A DNA stretch of 64,000 nucleotides from Phycisphaerales bacterium (GTDB lineage Bacteria > Planctomycetota > Phycisphaerae > UBA1845). Below, piece by piece: positions 9,748 through 18,080 of the stretch (position 1 is the stretch's first letter; each line of letters starts with the position of its first letter). The DNA lies in assembly GCA_020639115.1 (NCBI GenBank), contig JACKHG010000002.1, forward strand, positions 496,001 through 560,000, written 5' to 3'. The position numbers and the translations under genes were made by a program. The notes below the pieces were generated by a model. It ran no database searches. It was not told the origin of the DNA and saw only the letters and a program-made list of their open reading frames with translations.

Positions 9748-11160
9748 TCAGTCCTGGGGGCCGTGTTCTTTTTCGTACTTTTCGAGGCGGTAGCGGACGG
9801 CGTCGCGGGAGATGCCGAGCAGGCGGGCGGCGCGGCTGACGTTGTGTTTGGCGTAGTCGAGGGCGGCGCGGATGATGCGGTATTCCACGTCTTCGAGGCG
9901 GGCGTTGCCGCCGGCGAAGTCGAGTTCGATGACCTGATCGCCGGTGAGCTCGATGCTCATCCTCGTCTCTCCTGCGGGGGGTTCGAGGTTGAGGTGTTCG
10001 GGCTGGATCTGCGGGCCGTCGGTGATGAGCACGGCGCTCTCCAGCGTGTGGGACAGCTCGCGCACGTTGCCGGGCCAGTCGTGCGCGTGCAAGCGCGCGA
10101 GCGCCGCGGGCGCGAGGCCCGCGACCGAGAGGCCGAAGCGGCCGGCGTAGAGGCGGACGAAGTGCTCGGCGAGCAGGTCGATGTCGCCGCCCCGCGCGCT
10201 GAGCGCCGGAAGATGGATGGTGAGCACGCGCAGGCGGTGGTAGAGATCGTCGCGGAACGCGCCGGATTCGATGGCCTCGACGAGGTTGCGGTTGGTCGCC
10301 GCGATGATGTGAATATCAATCTTGCGTTCGACGGTTCCGCCGACGGGGCGGATGCGGCGATGCTCGATGACGCCGAGCAGCTTGGCCTGGAGTGCCGCGG
10401 GCATATGGCCGATTTCGTCGAGGAAAATCGTGCCGCCGTCGGCCACCTCGAAGAGGCCGCGTTTGTCGCCGCGGGCGTCGGTGAACGCGCCCTTCACGTG
10501 ACCGAACAGTTCCGCCTCGACGAGATGTTCGGGCAGGGCGGTGCAGTTGAGGTGTACGAAGGGCGCGTCGCGGCGCGGGCCGGCGTAGTGCACGGCGCGG
10601 GCGACGAGATCCTTGCCCGTGCCGGTTTCCCCGGTGAGGAGCATGGGCGGGGCCATTTCGGAGGAGAGCGCGGGCGTCGCCACGATGCGGCGGATGAACT
10701 GCTTGACGGCCTGCATGGGCGGCGACTCGCCGATCAGGCTGTCGAGCGAAGCGCTTTGCTGCTCGCGGCTGCGGAAGTACTCGAGGTTGGCGGCAAGGCG
10801 GCGGTGCTGCAGGACGCGGTCGATGACGAGGTCGAGTTCGCGCAGGTCGAGCGGCTTGGTGAGGTAGTCGCTGACGCCGCAGCGGATCGCCTCGACCGCG
10901 CTGTCGACGTTGCCGTACGCGGTCATGACCACGACGGAGGCGCTGCTGCCGCGGCGCTGCAGTTCGCGTACGACGTCGAGTCCGTCGATCCCCGGTAGAC
11001 GCAGGTCAAGCAGGACGACGTCGGGTGCGTGGCGTTCGGCCTCGTCGAGTCCGGCCTCGCCGCTGCCGGCGCAGGAGACGTCGTGGCCGGTGAGGGCCAG
11101 GGACTCGCGCATGTTGCGGGCGAGCATCGCCTCGTCTTCGATGATGAGGATCCGGGCCAT
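9748..11160 (-). CDS. NtrC-family sigma-54 response regulator
   Basis: 470 aa. The receiver domain (residues 1-120) has acidic residues at IIEDE, the phosphorylatable Asp at about 52 (VVLLDLRLPG), Thr in VVMTAYG and Lys in YLTKP. The AAA+ domain has Walker A GETGTGKD and Walker B GGTIFLDEIGHM. The sigma-54 contact loop reads GAFTDA rather than the canonical GAFTGA. A Fis-type helix-turn-helix (NVSRAARLLGISRDAVRYRL) ends the protein. It probably works with the histidine kinase encoded two genes downstream. Confidence 0.92.
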   Translation of the reverse strand: MARILIIEDEAMLARNMRESLALTGHDVSCAGSGEAGLDEAERHAPDVVLLDLRLPGIDGLDVVRELQRRGSSASVVVMTAYGNVDSAVEAIRCGVSDYLTKPLDLRELDLVIDRVLQHRRLAANLEYFRSREQQSASLDSLIGESPPMQAVKQFIRRIVATPALSSEMAPPMLLTGETGTGKDLVARAVHYAGPRRDAPFVHLNCTALPEHLVEAELFGHVKGAFTDARGDKRGLFEVADGGTIFLDEIGHMPAALQAKLLGVIEHRRIRPVGGTVERKIDIHIIAATNRNLVEAIESGAFRDDLYHRLRVLTIHLPALSARGGDIDLLAEHFVRLYAGRFGLSVAGLAPAALARLHAHDWPGNVRELSHTLESAVLITDGPQIQPEHLNLEPPAGETRMSIELTGDQVIELDFAGGNARLEDVEYRIIRAALDYAKHNVSRAARLLGISRDAVRYRLEKYEKEHGPQD

Positions 11161-11445
11161 GGGCCTCCGTTCGGTTGCGGCACAGGATTAACACCTCGCC
11201 GCGCAATGGGCAAGCGTCGCGTTGCCGCTTGGCGGGCGTCAGTCCCCACTATGCGACCACGCTCGCACGTGTCGATTTCGTGTCCGCTGCGTGCGCGTGC
11301 CCTGAGAAAACGCAAACCCCTGAATGTGATGGAGTTGCACTCCGAATGGCTGGCAGCCGCATTGTTGGTACGGCATGTGATAGCTGGGGGTTGGCTGGAC
11401 GGTCGCGTCCACCTTCATCACAACTCGAGCCTGAGGAGGACCGGT

Positions 11446-13284
11446 ATGAGAAACGGCGGCTTTCCGGACTGCGCGCGGCGCGGGCCGATGGACTACCGCG
11501 GGGGACAACTGCTGATCGCCGCGCTGGTGGTCGGATGGACGGGAGTCGGTGTCGCTTCGGCGCAGATACCGACGGGCGATATTACGGTGCGGCTCGAGCC
11601 GGTGGCTTCGGGCCTGATTTCGCCGACGCATCTGACGCACGCCGGTGACGGGTCGGGCCGGTTGTTCATCGTCGACCAGGCCGGCTTTATCCGCATCGTC
11701 AAGAACGGCGTATTGCTGCCGACGCCGTTTCTGGATCTCACGGCTGAGTTGCCTACGTTGAATACCGGTTTTGACGAACGGGGCGTGCTGGGGCTGGCCT
11801 TTCATCCGAATTATGCGAGCAACGGGCGGTTCTTCGTGCGTTTCAGCCGGCCGCGGACCGGCGCTTCGGGCGAGGCATGCTTCGGGACCAGTCGGGGATG
11901 TCACGAGGAGATTCTGGCTGAATTCAGCGTGTCGGGCAATCCAGATGTTGCCAATCCGACTCCGACGATCCTGTTCGCGATCGACGAGCCGCAGTTCAAC
12001 CACAATTCCGGCGGCGTCGCGTTCGGTCCGGACGGGTACCTGTATTTCACGCTCGGCGACGGAGGCGGGGCCAACGACGGGTTGGACGATCCCAACCTTC
12101 CGCACGGACCGATCGGCAACGGCCAGAACATCAATACACCCCTGGGTTCGATGCTGCGCATCGACGTGGACGGCGGCTCGCCGTACGCGATTCCCGCGGA
12201 CAACCCGTTCGTGGGCACCAACGGGCTGGACGAGATCTACGCTTATGGGTTTCGCAATCCGTTCCGGTTCTCGTTCGACGACGGGCCGGGCGGCGACGGC
12301 CGCCTGATCGTGGCCGACGTGGGGCAGGCGCTCATCGAAGAGCTCGACATCGTGACAGCCGGGGGCAACTACGGCTGGGTCATCCGGGAGGGCGCCCACT
12401 GCTTCGATCCGTTCAACCCGGGCACGTTTCTGCCGAGCTGCGACAGCAACGGCCTGATCGATCCGATTGCGGAGTACACCCATACCGATGGCGGTATTTC
12501 CATCATTGGTGGCTACGTCTACCGCGGCGCGGTCATGCCGGGGCTGGCGGGCACCTACTTTTTCGGCGATTTCAGCGCCGACTTCAGTCCGACCGGTCGG
12601 TTGTACTACCTCGACGAATCCAACCCGGGAAATCCTGCCATTTTGCGGGTTCGCCTCGGGGCCGACGACGCGCCGTTCGGCCGGTATCTGAAGGGCATGG
12701 GCGAGGACGAGGATGGAGAAATCTACGTGCTGGGATCGACCGATCTCGGTCCGACGGGCACGTCGGGTGAGGTGCTGCGGCTTGCTCCGTTGTACGGTGA
12801 TTGCGATGGTGACGGCGATGTGGGGCTGGACGACTACGCGAGTTTCGCGGCCTGTCTCGGCGGGCCGGATGTTCCGGCTGCACCGGCGCCGCAGACCGTG
12901 AACGTCTCCGTCGGGCCCGGGTTCGTGTTTACGCCGGCTGACATCTCCATCAACGTCGGAGACACCGTCCACTGGTTCTGGGCGGGTGGTTTCCACAACG
13001 TGGAGAGCGGCGTGGGCGGCGTGCACGACGGGAATTTCCGTTCGGGCAACGCCACGTCGAGCACGGCCACGACGTTCGACGTCACCTTCGATGCGGCGTT
13101 CCTCGGAGCACATCCGATGCCCGGCAACGTCTATCCGTACTACTGCGTGGTTCACGAGGCCTTCGGCATGATCGGCACGGTAACCGTCACGGCCTCCACG
13201 TGTCCGAAGTTCGACGCAGACGCCGACGGTGACGTCGATCTGCGCGATTTCTGGGTATTCCAGCAGAATTTCACGGGCCCGTAG
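11446..13284 (+). CDS. Secreted PQQ-type sugar dehydrogenase with cupredoxin and split dockerin tail
   Basis: 612 aa. A signal peptide ends near ASAQ. Residues about 45-440 form a soluble glucose/sorbosone dehydrogenase-type beta-propeller (GLAFHPNYASNGRFFVRFSR, HNSGGVAFGPDGYLYFTLGDG, EIYAYGFRNPFRFSFD). After the first dockerin-like loop (DGDGDVGLDDYASFAACLGGP) a cupredoxin domain is inserted, with copper ligands in GFHNV and YYCVVHEAFGM. The second dockerin-like loop (DADGDVDLRDFWVFQ) closes the protein. The protein probably oxidises a sugar and passes electrons through its own copper centre. The start at 11446 has GAGGAGG 8 nt upstream. About 285 bp upstream to the divergent regulator gene holds no gene. 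Confidence 0.85.
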   Translation: MRNGGFPDCARRGPMDYRGGQLLIAALVVGWTGVGVASAQIPTGDITVRLEPVASGLISPTHLTHAGDGSGRLFIVDQAGFIRIVKNGVLLPTPFLDLTAELPTLNTGFDERGVLGLAFHPNYASNGRFFVRFSRPRTGASGEACFGTSRGCHEEILAEFSVSGNPDVANPTPTILFAIDEPQFNHNSGGVAFGPDGYLYFTLGDGGGANDGLDDPNLPHGPIGNGQNINTPLGSMLRIDVDGGSPYAIPADNPFVGTNGLDEIYAYGFRNPFRFSFDDGPGGDGRLIVADVGQALIEELDIVTAGGNYGWVIREGAHCFDPFNPGTFLPSCDSNGLIDPIAEYTHTDGGISIIGGYVYRGAVMPGLAGTYFFGDFSADFSPTGRLYYLDESNPGNPAILRVRLGADDAPFGRYLKGMGEDEDGEIYVLGSTDLGPTGTSGEVLRLAPLYGDCDGDGDVGLDDYASFAACLGGPDVPAAPAPQTVNVSVGPGFVFTPADISINVGDTVHWFWAGGFHNVESGVGGVHDGNFRSGNATSSTATTFDVTFDAAFLGAHPMPGNVYPYYCVVHEAFGMIGTVTVTASTCPKFDADADGDVDLRDFWVFQQNFTGP

Positions 13285-13309
13285 CGCTAACGTGGGAGAC
13301 TGCAGCTCA

Positions 13310-13342
13310 GCGCCGCGGGGTCGCACACCGGCCCCGCGGCGC
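13310..13342 (+). terminator. GC-rich terminator-like hairpin
   Basis: A perfect 11-bp inverted repeat (GCGCCGCGGGG ... CCCCGCGGCGC) with an 11-nt loop lies 25 bp after the sugar dehydrogenase stop. There is no T-run, so intrinsic termination is uncertain. Nothing else is recognisable in 13,343-13,660. Confidence 0.45.
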
Positions 13343-13660
13343 ACCCAATCGATGCATTCCGCTACGGACCCCGTCGTTGGTCCGGCGCCTTGCCCGAACT
13401 CCTCCATGCGGCAACGAGCCGCATGCCTTGGGCGGCGTCCGGCGAACGCTCACGGGGTCCGCCCTTTTGGGGGGGCGCTGAAGTCGCGGAATGCGGTTTG
13501 AAAGAGGCACTAACATACTTCTGCCGGTTTGTGAAATTGCATTCACTTATTTCTCGCGTAGGTTGTACAGCGTGGACATGCGAATGGGGCGCGGCCCCCG
13601 GGCGTCGGAGAGGTTGTGAAATGGCAACATGCGCCGTTTCTGTAGCTTCGGGACGTCACC

Positions 13661-16600
13661 ATGGACACGTCAGCGATTTCTCTGGGCCTTGATGTCGGCG
13701 CCGTAAGCGTCAAGCTCGCGGTGCTCGTACCGGCTGCTCTCATCGAACCCATCTTGCACACCAACGGCAACGCGGTGACGCTGCGTGCGCTCGAGCCGGC
13801 GTCCGCCGGCGGGATGGCGGTGCTGGTCGCGGCGCCGCGGCGCACGCGGGGCCGGCCGGGCGAGGCGCTGCAGGCGCTCTTGGCGGAAACGGTCGCCCAC
13901 CTGCCGGCCGGTTCCATTCACTCTGTGGCGCTGACGGGTTCCGGGGCGGTCGAATTGCCGCAGTACCCGCAGGCGCTGCGTTGCAACGGGTTCCAGGCGC
14001 TGGCCCGCGCCGTCGATTGGCTTTTGCCGAACGCGCGCACCGTCTTCGAGATCGGGGGCGAGAGCAGCCGGTACCTCCGTCTGGCCCCGGACGGCTCGGG
14101 AGGGCGGCTGGGGATCGTGGATTACGGGACCAACGGCGACTGTGCAGCCGGCACGGGCAGCTTTCTCGATCAGCAGGCGGGGCGGTTGCGCTACGCGATC
14201 GAGGATCTCGGCGGGATCGTCGCCGGGGCGGAGCGGGCGGCGCAGATCGCCGGGCGCTGTAGTGTTTTCGCCAAGAGCGACATGATTCACGCCCAGCAGA
14301 AGGGGTTCACGCCGCCGGAGGTGCTGCGCGGGCTGTGCAACGCGGTGGCGGTGAACTATCGCTCGGCGGTGGTGAAGGGGCGGGTGGTCGAGTCGCCGGT
14401 CGTGCTGGTCGGCGGGGTGGCTGCAAACTCGGCGGTGATCGCGGCGCTGCGCGAGGTGTTCGCGCTGGCGGAAGACGAGCTGATCGTGCCGGACGCGGCT
14501 GCGGTGTATGGGGCGATCGGGGCGGCGCTGCTGGCGCACGAGCGCGGTGGCGGTGCGCGTCGGATGGACACCGCGAGGGGAGAGGGCACAGGGGTCCACG
14601 CGAGTTTGGGCGTGGTGGGCGATGCCCACCCTGCGGTAGTGACCGGTGTCCCGGGTGCGGAAAAAGGTTGCGCGCCGCGATTGCGGATGGATCGAGTGCT
14701 GAACCTGCGCGAGGCGATCAAGCCTTACGAGCTGCCGGATGATGGCGCGGTGATCGATGCGTATCTCGGGCTCGATATCGGTTCGGTCGGCACGAAGCTG
14801 GTGGTGATCGACGCAGCCGGCGACATCGTGCATTCGATCTTCACGCGTACGGAGGGGCGGCCGATCGAGGTGGTCACGCGGTGTCTGCGCGAGATCGAGG
14901 CGGCGGTCGGGGAGCGCGTGCGGATCTGCGGTGTGGGGACGACGGGCAGCGGGCGGGAGCTGATCGGCGAGCTGGTCGGGGCGGACGCGATTCACGACGA
15001 GATCACCGCGCACAAGACGGGGGCTGCGTACGCGGGTGACCGCTTGCTGGGGCGGCGTCCGGACACGATTTTCGAGATCGGCGGGCAGGACAGCAAGTAC
15101 ATCCGGCTCGCACGGGATCCGGAGACGGGCGACACGGTCGTGGTGGATTTCGCCATGAACGAGGCGTGCGCCGCGGGGACAGGCAGTTTTCTGGAGGAGC
15201 GGGCCGAGGAGCTGGGCGTTGCGATCAAGGGTGAATTCGCAGCGCTGGCCCTGGGGGCGGAATCGCCCGTGCGGCTCGGGGAGCGCTGCACGGTGTTCAT
15301 GGAGCGGGACGTCAACGCGTGCATGCAGCGCGGGGCGCGGCGCGACGACGTGATCGCGGGTCTGGCCTACTCGGTGGCGTACAACTACATCAACCGCGTC
15401 GTGCGCGGGCGGTCGATCGGCGAGTGCATCTTTTTCCAGGGCGGGACGGCGTACAACGACGCGGTGGCTGCGGCCTTCAGCATGATCTGCGGCAAGGAGG
15501 TGATCGTCCCGCCACACAACGCGGTGCTGGGGGCGCTGGGGGCGGCGCTGCTGGCCCGGGAGAAGGCGGTGGAATCGGGTGCGGCGACGCGTTTCCGCGG
15601 CTACGACCTCACCGCGGTCGACTACACGCTCAAGGAGTTCACCTGCAGCGGGTGCGGCAATCACTGCAGCGTGCAGCAGTTCACGGTTGAGGGGGAAAAG
15701 ACGTATTGGGGCGACAAGTGCTCGGACCGCTTCCGCAAGCGGGCGAAGTCGCCGCGGAAGCCGGAGATCGCGGACCTGGTGGCGCTGCGCCGCGCGCTGC
15801 TCTACGCCGACGGCGCGACCCAGGCGGAGAATCCCGGGCCGACGGTGGGCATTCCCCTGGCGATGTACACGCTGGGCCTGATGCCCTTGTGGCGGCGGTT
15901 CTTTCACGACTGCGGCCTGCGCGTGGTGGTATCCGACGAAACCAATCGCGAGACGGTCGCGCGGGGCCTCGACGCCGTCGTCGCCGAACCCTGTTTTCCC
16001 ATTATCGTGGCACACGGGCACGCCGCCGCGCTCGCCGAGCGCGGCGTCGACTACCTGTGGATTCCCAATATCGTCAGCGCCGAGTCGCCGGTGCGCGACA
16101 ACGAGGCATATGTGTGTCCCTGGGGCCAGACGCTGCCGTTCGTGCTGCGCCAGTCGCCGGCGCTGCGCAACTGGCCGGGGCGGATGCTCTGCCCGACGCT
16201 GCGGATGCGCGACGGCCTGGTGACGATCGCGGACAGCATGGTGGCGGTGGCGCGTGAGCTGGGGGTGGATCAGCCGCGGGCGCGGCGGGCGTTCGCCGCG
16301 GCGCTGGCGGCGCAGCGGCGCTTCGAGGCGGCGTACCGGCAGGCGGGCACGGAGGCGCTGGCGGAGTTGGCGCGGACCGGCGCGAGCGGGATCGTGCTGG
16401 TCGGGCGGCCGTACAACATCCACGACGCGGGCGTGAGCCTGTCGGTGGCGCGCAAGCTGCGCGAGCTGTACGGGGTCAACGTCATCCCGCTCGACGCGCT
16501 GCCGCTGGACGGCGTCGACGTCCGCGACGTGAACGCGAACATGTTCTGGGAGTACGGGCGGCGCATCCTGGCCGCCGGCCGGATCGTGCGGGACAATCCC

Positions 16601-16873
16601 AACCTGCACATCATCTACATCACGAACTTCAAGTGCGGGCCCGATTCGTTCGTGAAGTCGTTCCTCACGGAGGCCGCGGGCCGGCCGTTTCTGACGCTGC
16701 AGTTCGACGGGCACTCCAACGACGCGGGCATGATGACGCGTTGCGAGGCCTACCTGGACAGCAAGGGGATTCTGCGATGGTGGCGAAAACCAGCACAAGC
16801 GAGCGGGCACCGCAGTCACTCACCGGCCGGCGGCTGTTCATCCCGCAAATGTCCGGCGCTGGTGCGCGACTGA
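13661..16873 (+). CDS. Double acyl-CoA dehydratase activase (BadF/BcrA type) with DUF2229-like domain
   Basis: 1070 aa. It carries two ASKHA ATPase modules of the BadF/BadG/BcrA/HgdC family. The first opens GLDVGAVSVKLAVL and has NGDCAAGTGSFLDQ. The second opens GLDIGSVGTKLVVID and has EIGGQDSKYIRL and NEACAAGTGSFLEE. The Cys in each CAAGTGSF segment is the place where this family binds a [4Fe-4S] cluster at the dimer interface. After about residue 650 a Cys-rich linker (CSGCGNHCS) leads to a domain like those of large activase-related proteins. The family drives ATP-dependent electron transfer to 2-hydroxyacyl-CoA dehydratases and benzoyl-CoA reductases; the partner here is unknown. The last 30 or so residues overlap the next gene in another frame. 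Confidence 0.85.
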   Translation: MDTSAISLGLDVGAVSVKLAVLVPAALIEPILHTNGNAVTLRALEPASAGGMAVLVAAPRRTRGRPGEALQALLAETVAHLPAGSIHSVALTGSGAVELPQYPQALRCNGFQALARAVDWLLPNARTVFEIGGESSRYLRLAPDGSGGRLGIVDYGTNGDCAAGTGSFLDQQAGRLRYAIEDLGGIVAGAERAAQIAGRCSVFAKSDMIHAQQKGFTPPEVLRGLCNAVAVNYRSAVVKGRVVESPVVLVGGVAANSAVIAALREVFALAEDELIVPDAAAVYGAIGAALLAHERGGGARRMDTARGEGTGVHASLGVVGDAHPAVVTGVPGAEKGCAPRLRMDRVLNLREAIKPYELPDDGAVIDAYLGLDIGSVGTKLVVIDAAGDIVHSIFTRTEGRPIEVVTRCLREIEAAVGERVRICGVGTTGSGRELIGELVGADAIHDEITAHKTGAAYAGDRLLGRRPDTIFEIGGQDSKYIRLARDPETGDTVVVDFAMNEACAAGTGSFLEERAEELGVAIKGEFAALALGAESPVRLGERCTVFMERDVNACMQRGARRDDVIAGLAYSVAYNYINRVVRGRSIGECIFFQGGTAYNDAVAAAFSMICGKEVIVPPHNAVLGALGAALLAREKAVESGAATRFRGYDLTAVDYTLKEFTCSGCGNHCSVQQFTVEGEKTYWGDKCSDRFRKRAKSPRKPEIADLVALRRALLYADGATQAENPGPTVGIPLAMYTLGLMPLWRRFFHDCGLRVVVSDETNRETVARGLDAVVAEPCFPIIVAHGHAAALAERGVDYLWIPNIVSAESPVRDNEAYVCPWGQTLPFVLRQSPALRNWPGRMLCPTLRMRDGLVTIADSMVAVARELGVDQPRARRAFAAALAAQRRFEAAYRQAGTEALAELARTGASGIVLVGRPYNIHDAGVSLSVARKLRELYGVNVIPLDALPLDGVDVRDVNANMFWEYGRRILAAGRIVRDNPNLHIIYITNFKCGPDSFVKSFLTEAAGRPFLTLQFDGHSNDAGMMTRCEAYLDSKGILRWWRKPAQASGHRSHSPAGGCSSRKCPALVRD

Positions 16874-18075
16874 CCGCCGCCGCGCTGCGGTCGATCGGGA
16901 TCGACGCCTGGCCGTCGCCGGACTCCGACGCCGAGACGCTCGAGCTGGGCGGGCTGCACAGCAGCGGCGAGGAGTGTTTGCCGCACCGCATCACGTTGGG
17001 AGATTTCCTAAAGGTGACGCGCGCGCCGGACTTCGCCGCGCAGCGCACGGCGTTCTTCATGCCCACGGCGAACGGGCCGTGCCGCTTCGGGCAGTACGCG
17101 CCGTACCTGCGCAAGGTGCTTACCGAGCTCGGCCACGGCGACGTCATGGTGTTTTCACCATCGAGCAAGAGCGGATACGACGAGGTCGGCATGGCGTCGG
17201 CCGACGCCCAGCTCACCATGTGGATGGGGCTCGTGCTGGGCGATCTGGTAACGCGTTTCGTGCTCAAGACGCGGCCGTACGAGACGGCGGCGGGGGCGGC
17301 TGACGCGGCGGCCGCCGAGACGCTGGCGGCGTTCGAGCGGGTGCTGGAGGAGCCGGGCCTCTCCGCGCGGCGGCGTCTGCGCGCGCTCGTCGAGCGCGTC
17401 GCGGAGATGCGTGCGCGCTTTCACGCGGTTCCGGCGCGATATGAGAAGGGCCGACCGGTGATCGGGCTGGTCGGGGAGATCTTCTGCCGGCAGAACAACT
17501 TCAGCAACGACGAGCTGGCCCGCAAGGTCGAGCGGCTGGGGGGCGAGTGCCGGCTCGCCGACATCTGCGAGTGGGTCTGGTACACGAACTGGTATCAGGA
17601 GCACGATATCTGCCGCACGCGGGGGCGGTTCAATCTTCAGCGGCTCAAGGCGAAGATCAAATCGCACACGCAGCACCGCTACGAGCAGGCGTTGCTCGCG
17701 CCGGTGGCCGCCGACCTGGTGGGGTACGAGGAGCCGCACAGCGTCGCGGAGGTGCTCGAGCGTTCCGCGCCGTACCTGCCGGGGGAGGGGTGCATCGGTG
17801 AGATGGTGTTGAGCATCGGCAAGGCGATTCACCTCGCGGAGCACGGCGCGGCGGGCATCATCGACATCAGCCCGTTCACCTGTATGAACGGCGTGATCTG
17901 CGAGGCGATTTACCCGGCGGTGAGCGCCGCGCACGACGACCTGCCCATCCGGGTGTTCTACTTCGACGGCATCAACGCGAAGGTCGACCAGGATCTTGAG
18001 ATTTTCCTGGATCTGGCGCGGTCGTACCAGCAGCGCAGCCGGCGCGCGCGGGTCTACCCGAACTACTTCGCTTGA
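16777..18075 (+). CDS. Activase-related protein, 2-hydroxyacyl-CoA dehydratase component-like
   Basis: 432 aa. In many bacteria this region is part of one long activase polypeptide; here it is a separate gene overlapping the previous one by 97 bp. It carries Cys residues in EECLPHR, NGPCRFGQY, DICEWVWYTN and SPFTCMNGVICEA, consistent with an Fe-S enzyme subunit. The GLVGEIFCRQNNFSN segment resembles the substrate-subunit fold of dehydratase B/D components. The start at 16777 follows a GGGG stretch. Whether it is catalytic or a scaffold is not clear. Confidence 0.8.
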   Translation: MVAKTSTSERAPQSLTGRRLFIPQMSGAGARLTAAALRSIGIDAWPSPDSDAETLELGGLHSSGEECLPHRITLGDFLKVTRAPDFAAQRTAFFMPTANGPCRFGQYAPYLRKVLTELGHGDVMVFSPSSKSGYDEVGMASADAQLTMWMGLVLGDLVTRFVLKTRPYETAAGAADAAAAETLAAFERVLEEPGLSARRRLRALVERVAEMRARFHAVPARYEKGRPVIGLVGEIFCRQNNFSNDELARKVERLGGECRLADICEWVWYTNWYQEHDICRTRGRFNLQRLKAKIKSHTQHRYEQALLAPVAADLVGYEEPHSVAEVLERSAPYLPGEGCIGEMVLSIGKAIHLAEHGAAGIIDISPFTCMNGVICEAIYPAVSAAHDDLPIRVFYFDGINAKVDQDLEIFLDLARSYQQRSRRARVYPNYFA

Positions 18076-18080
18076 TCACT

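Noticed and set aside
13670..16819. A 1049-codon open frame antisense to the activase gene
   Set aside because: Arg/His/Gln-rich shadow of a recognised gene with no motif of its own.
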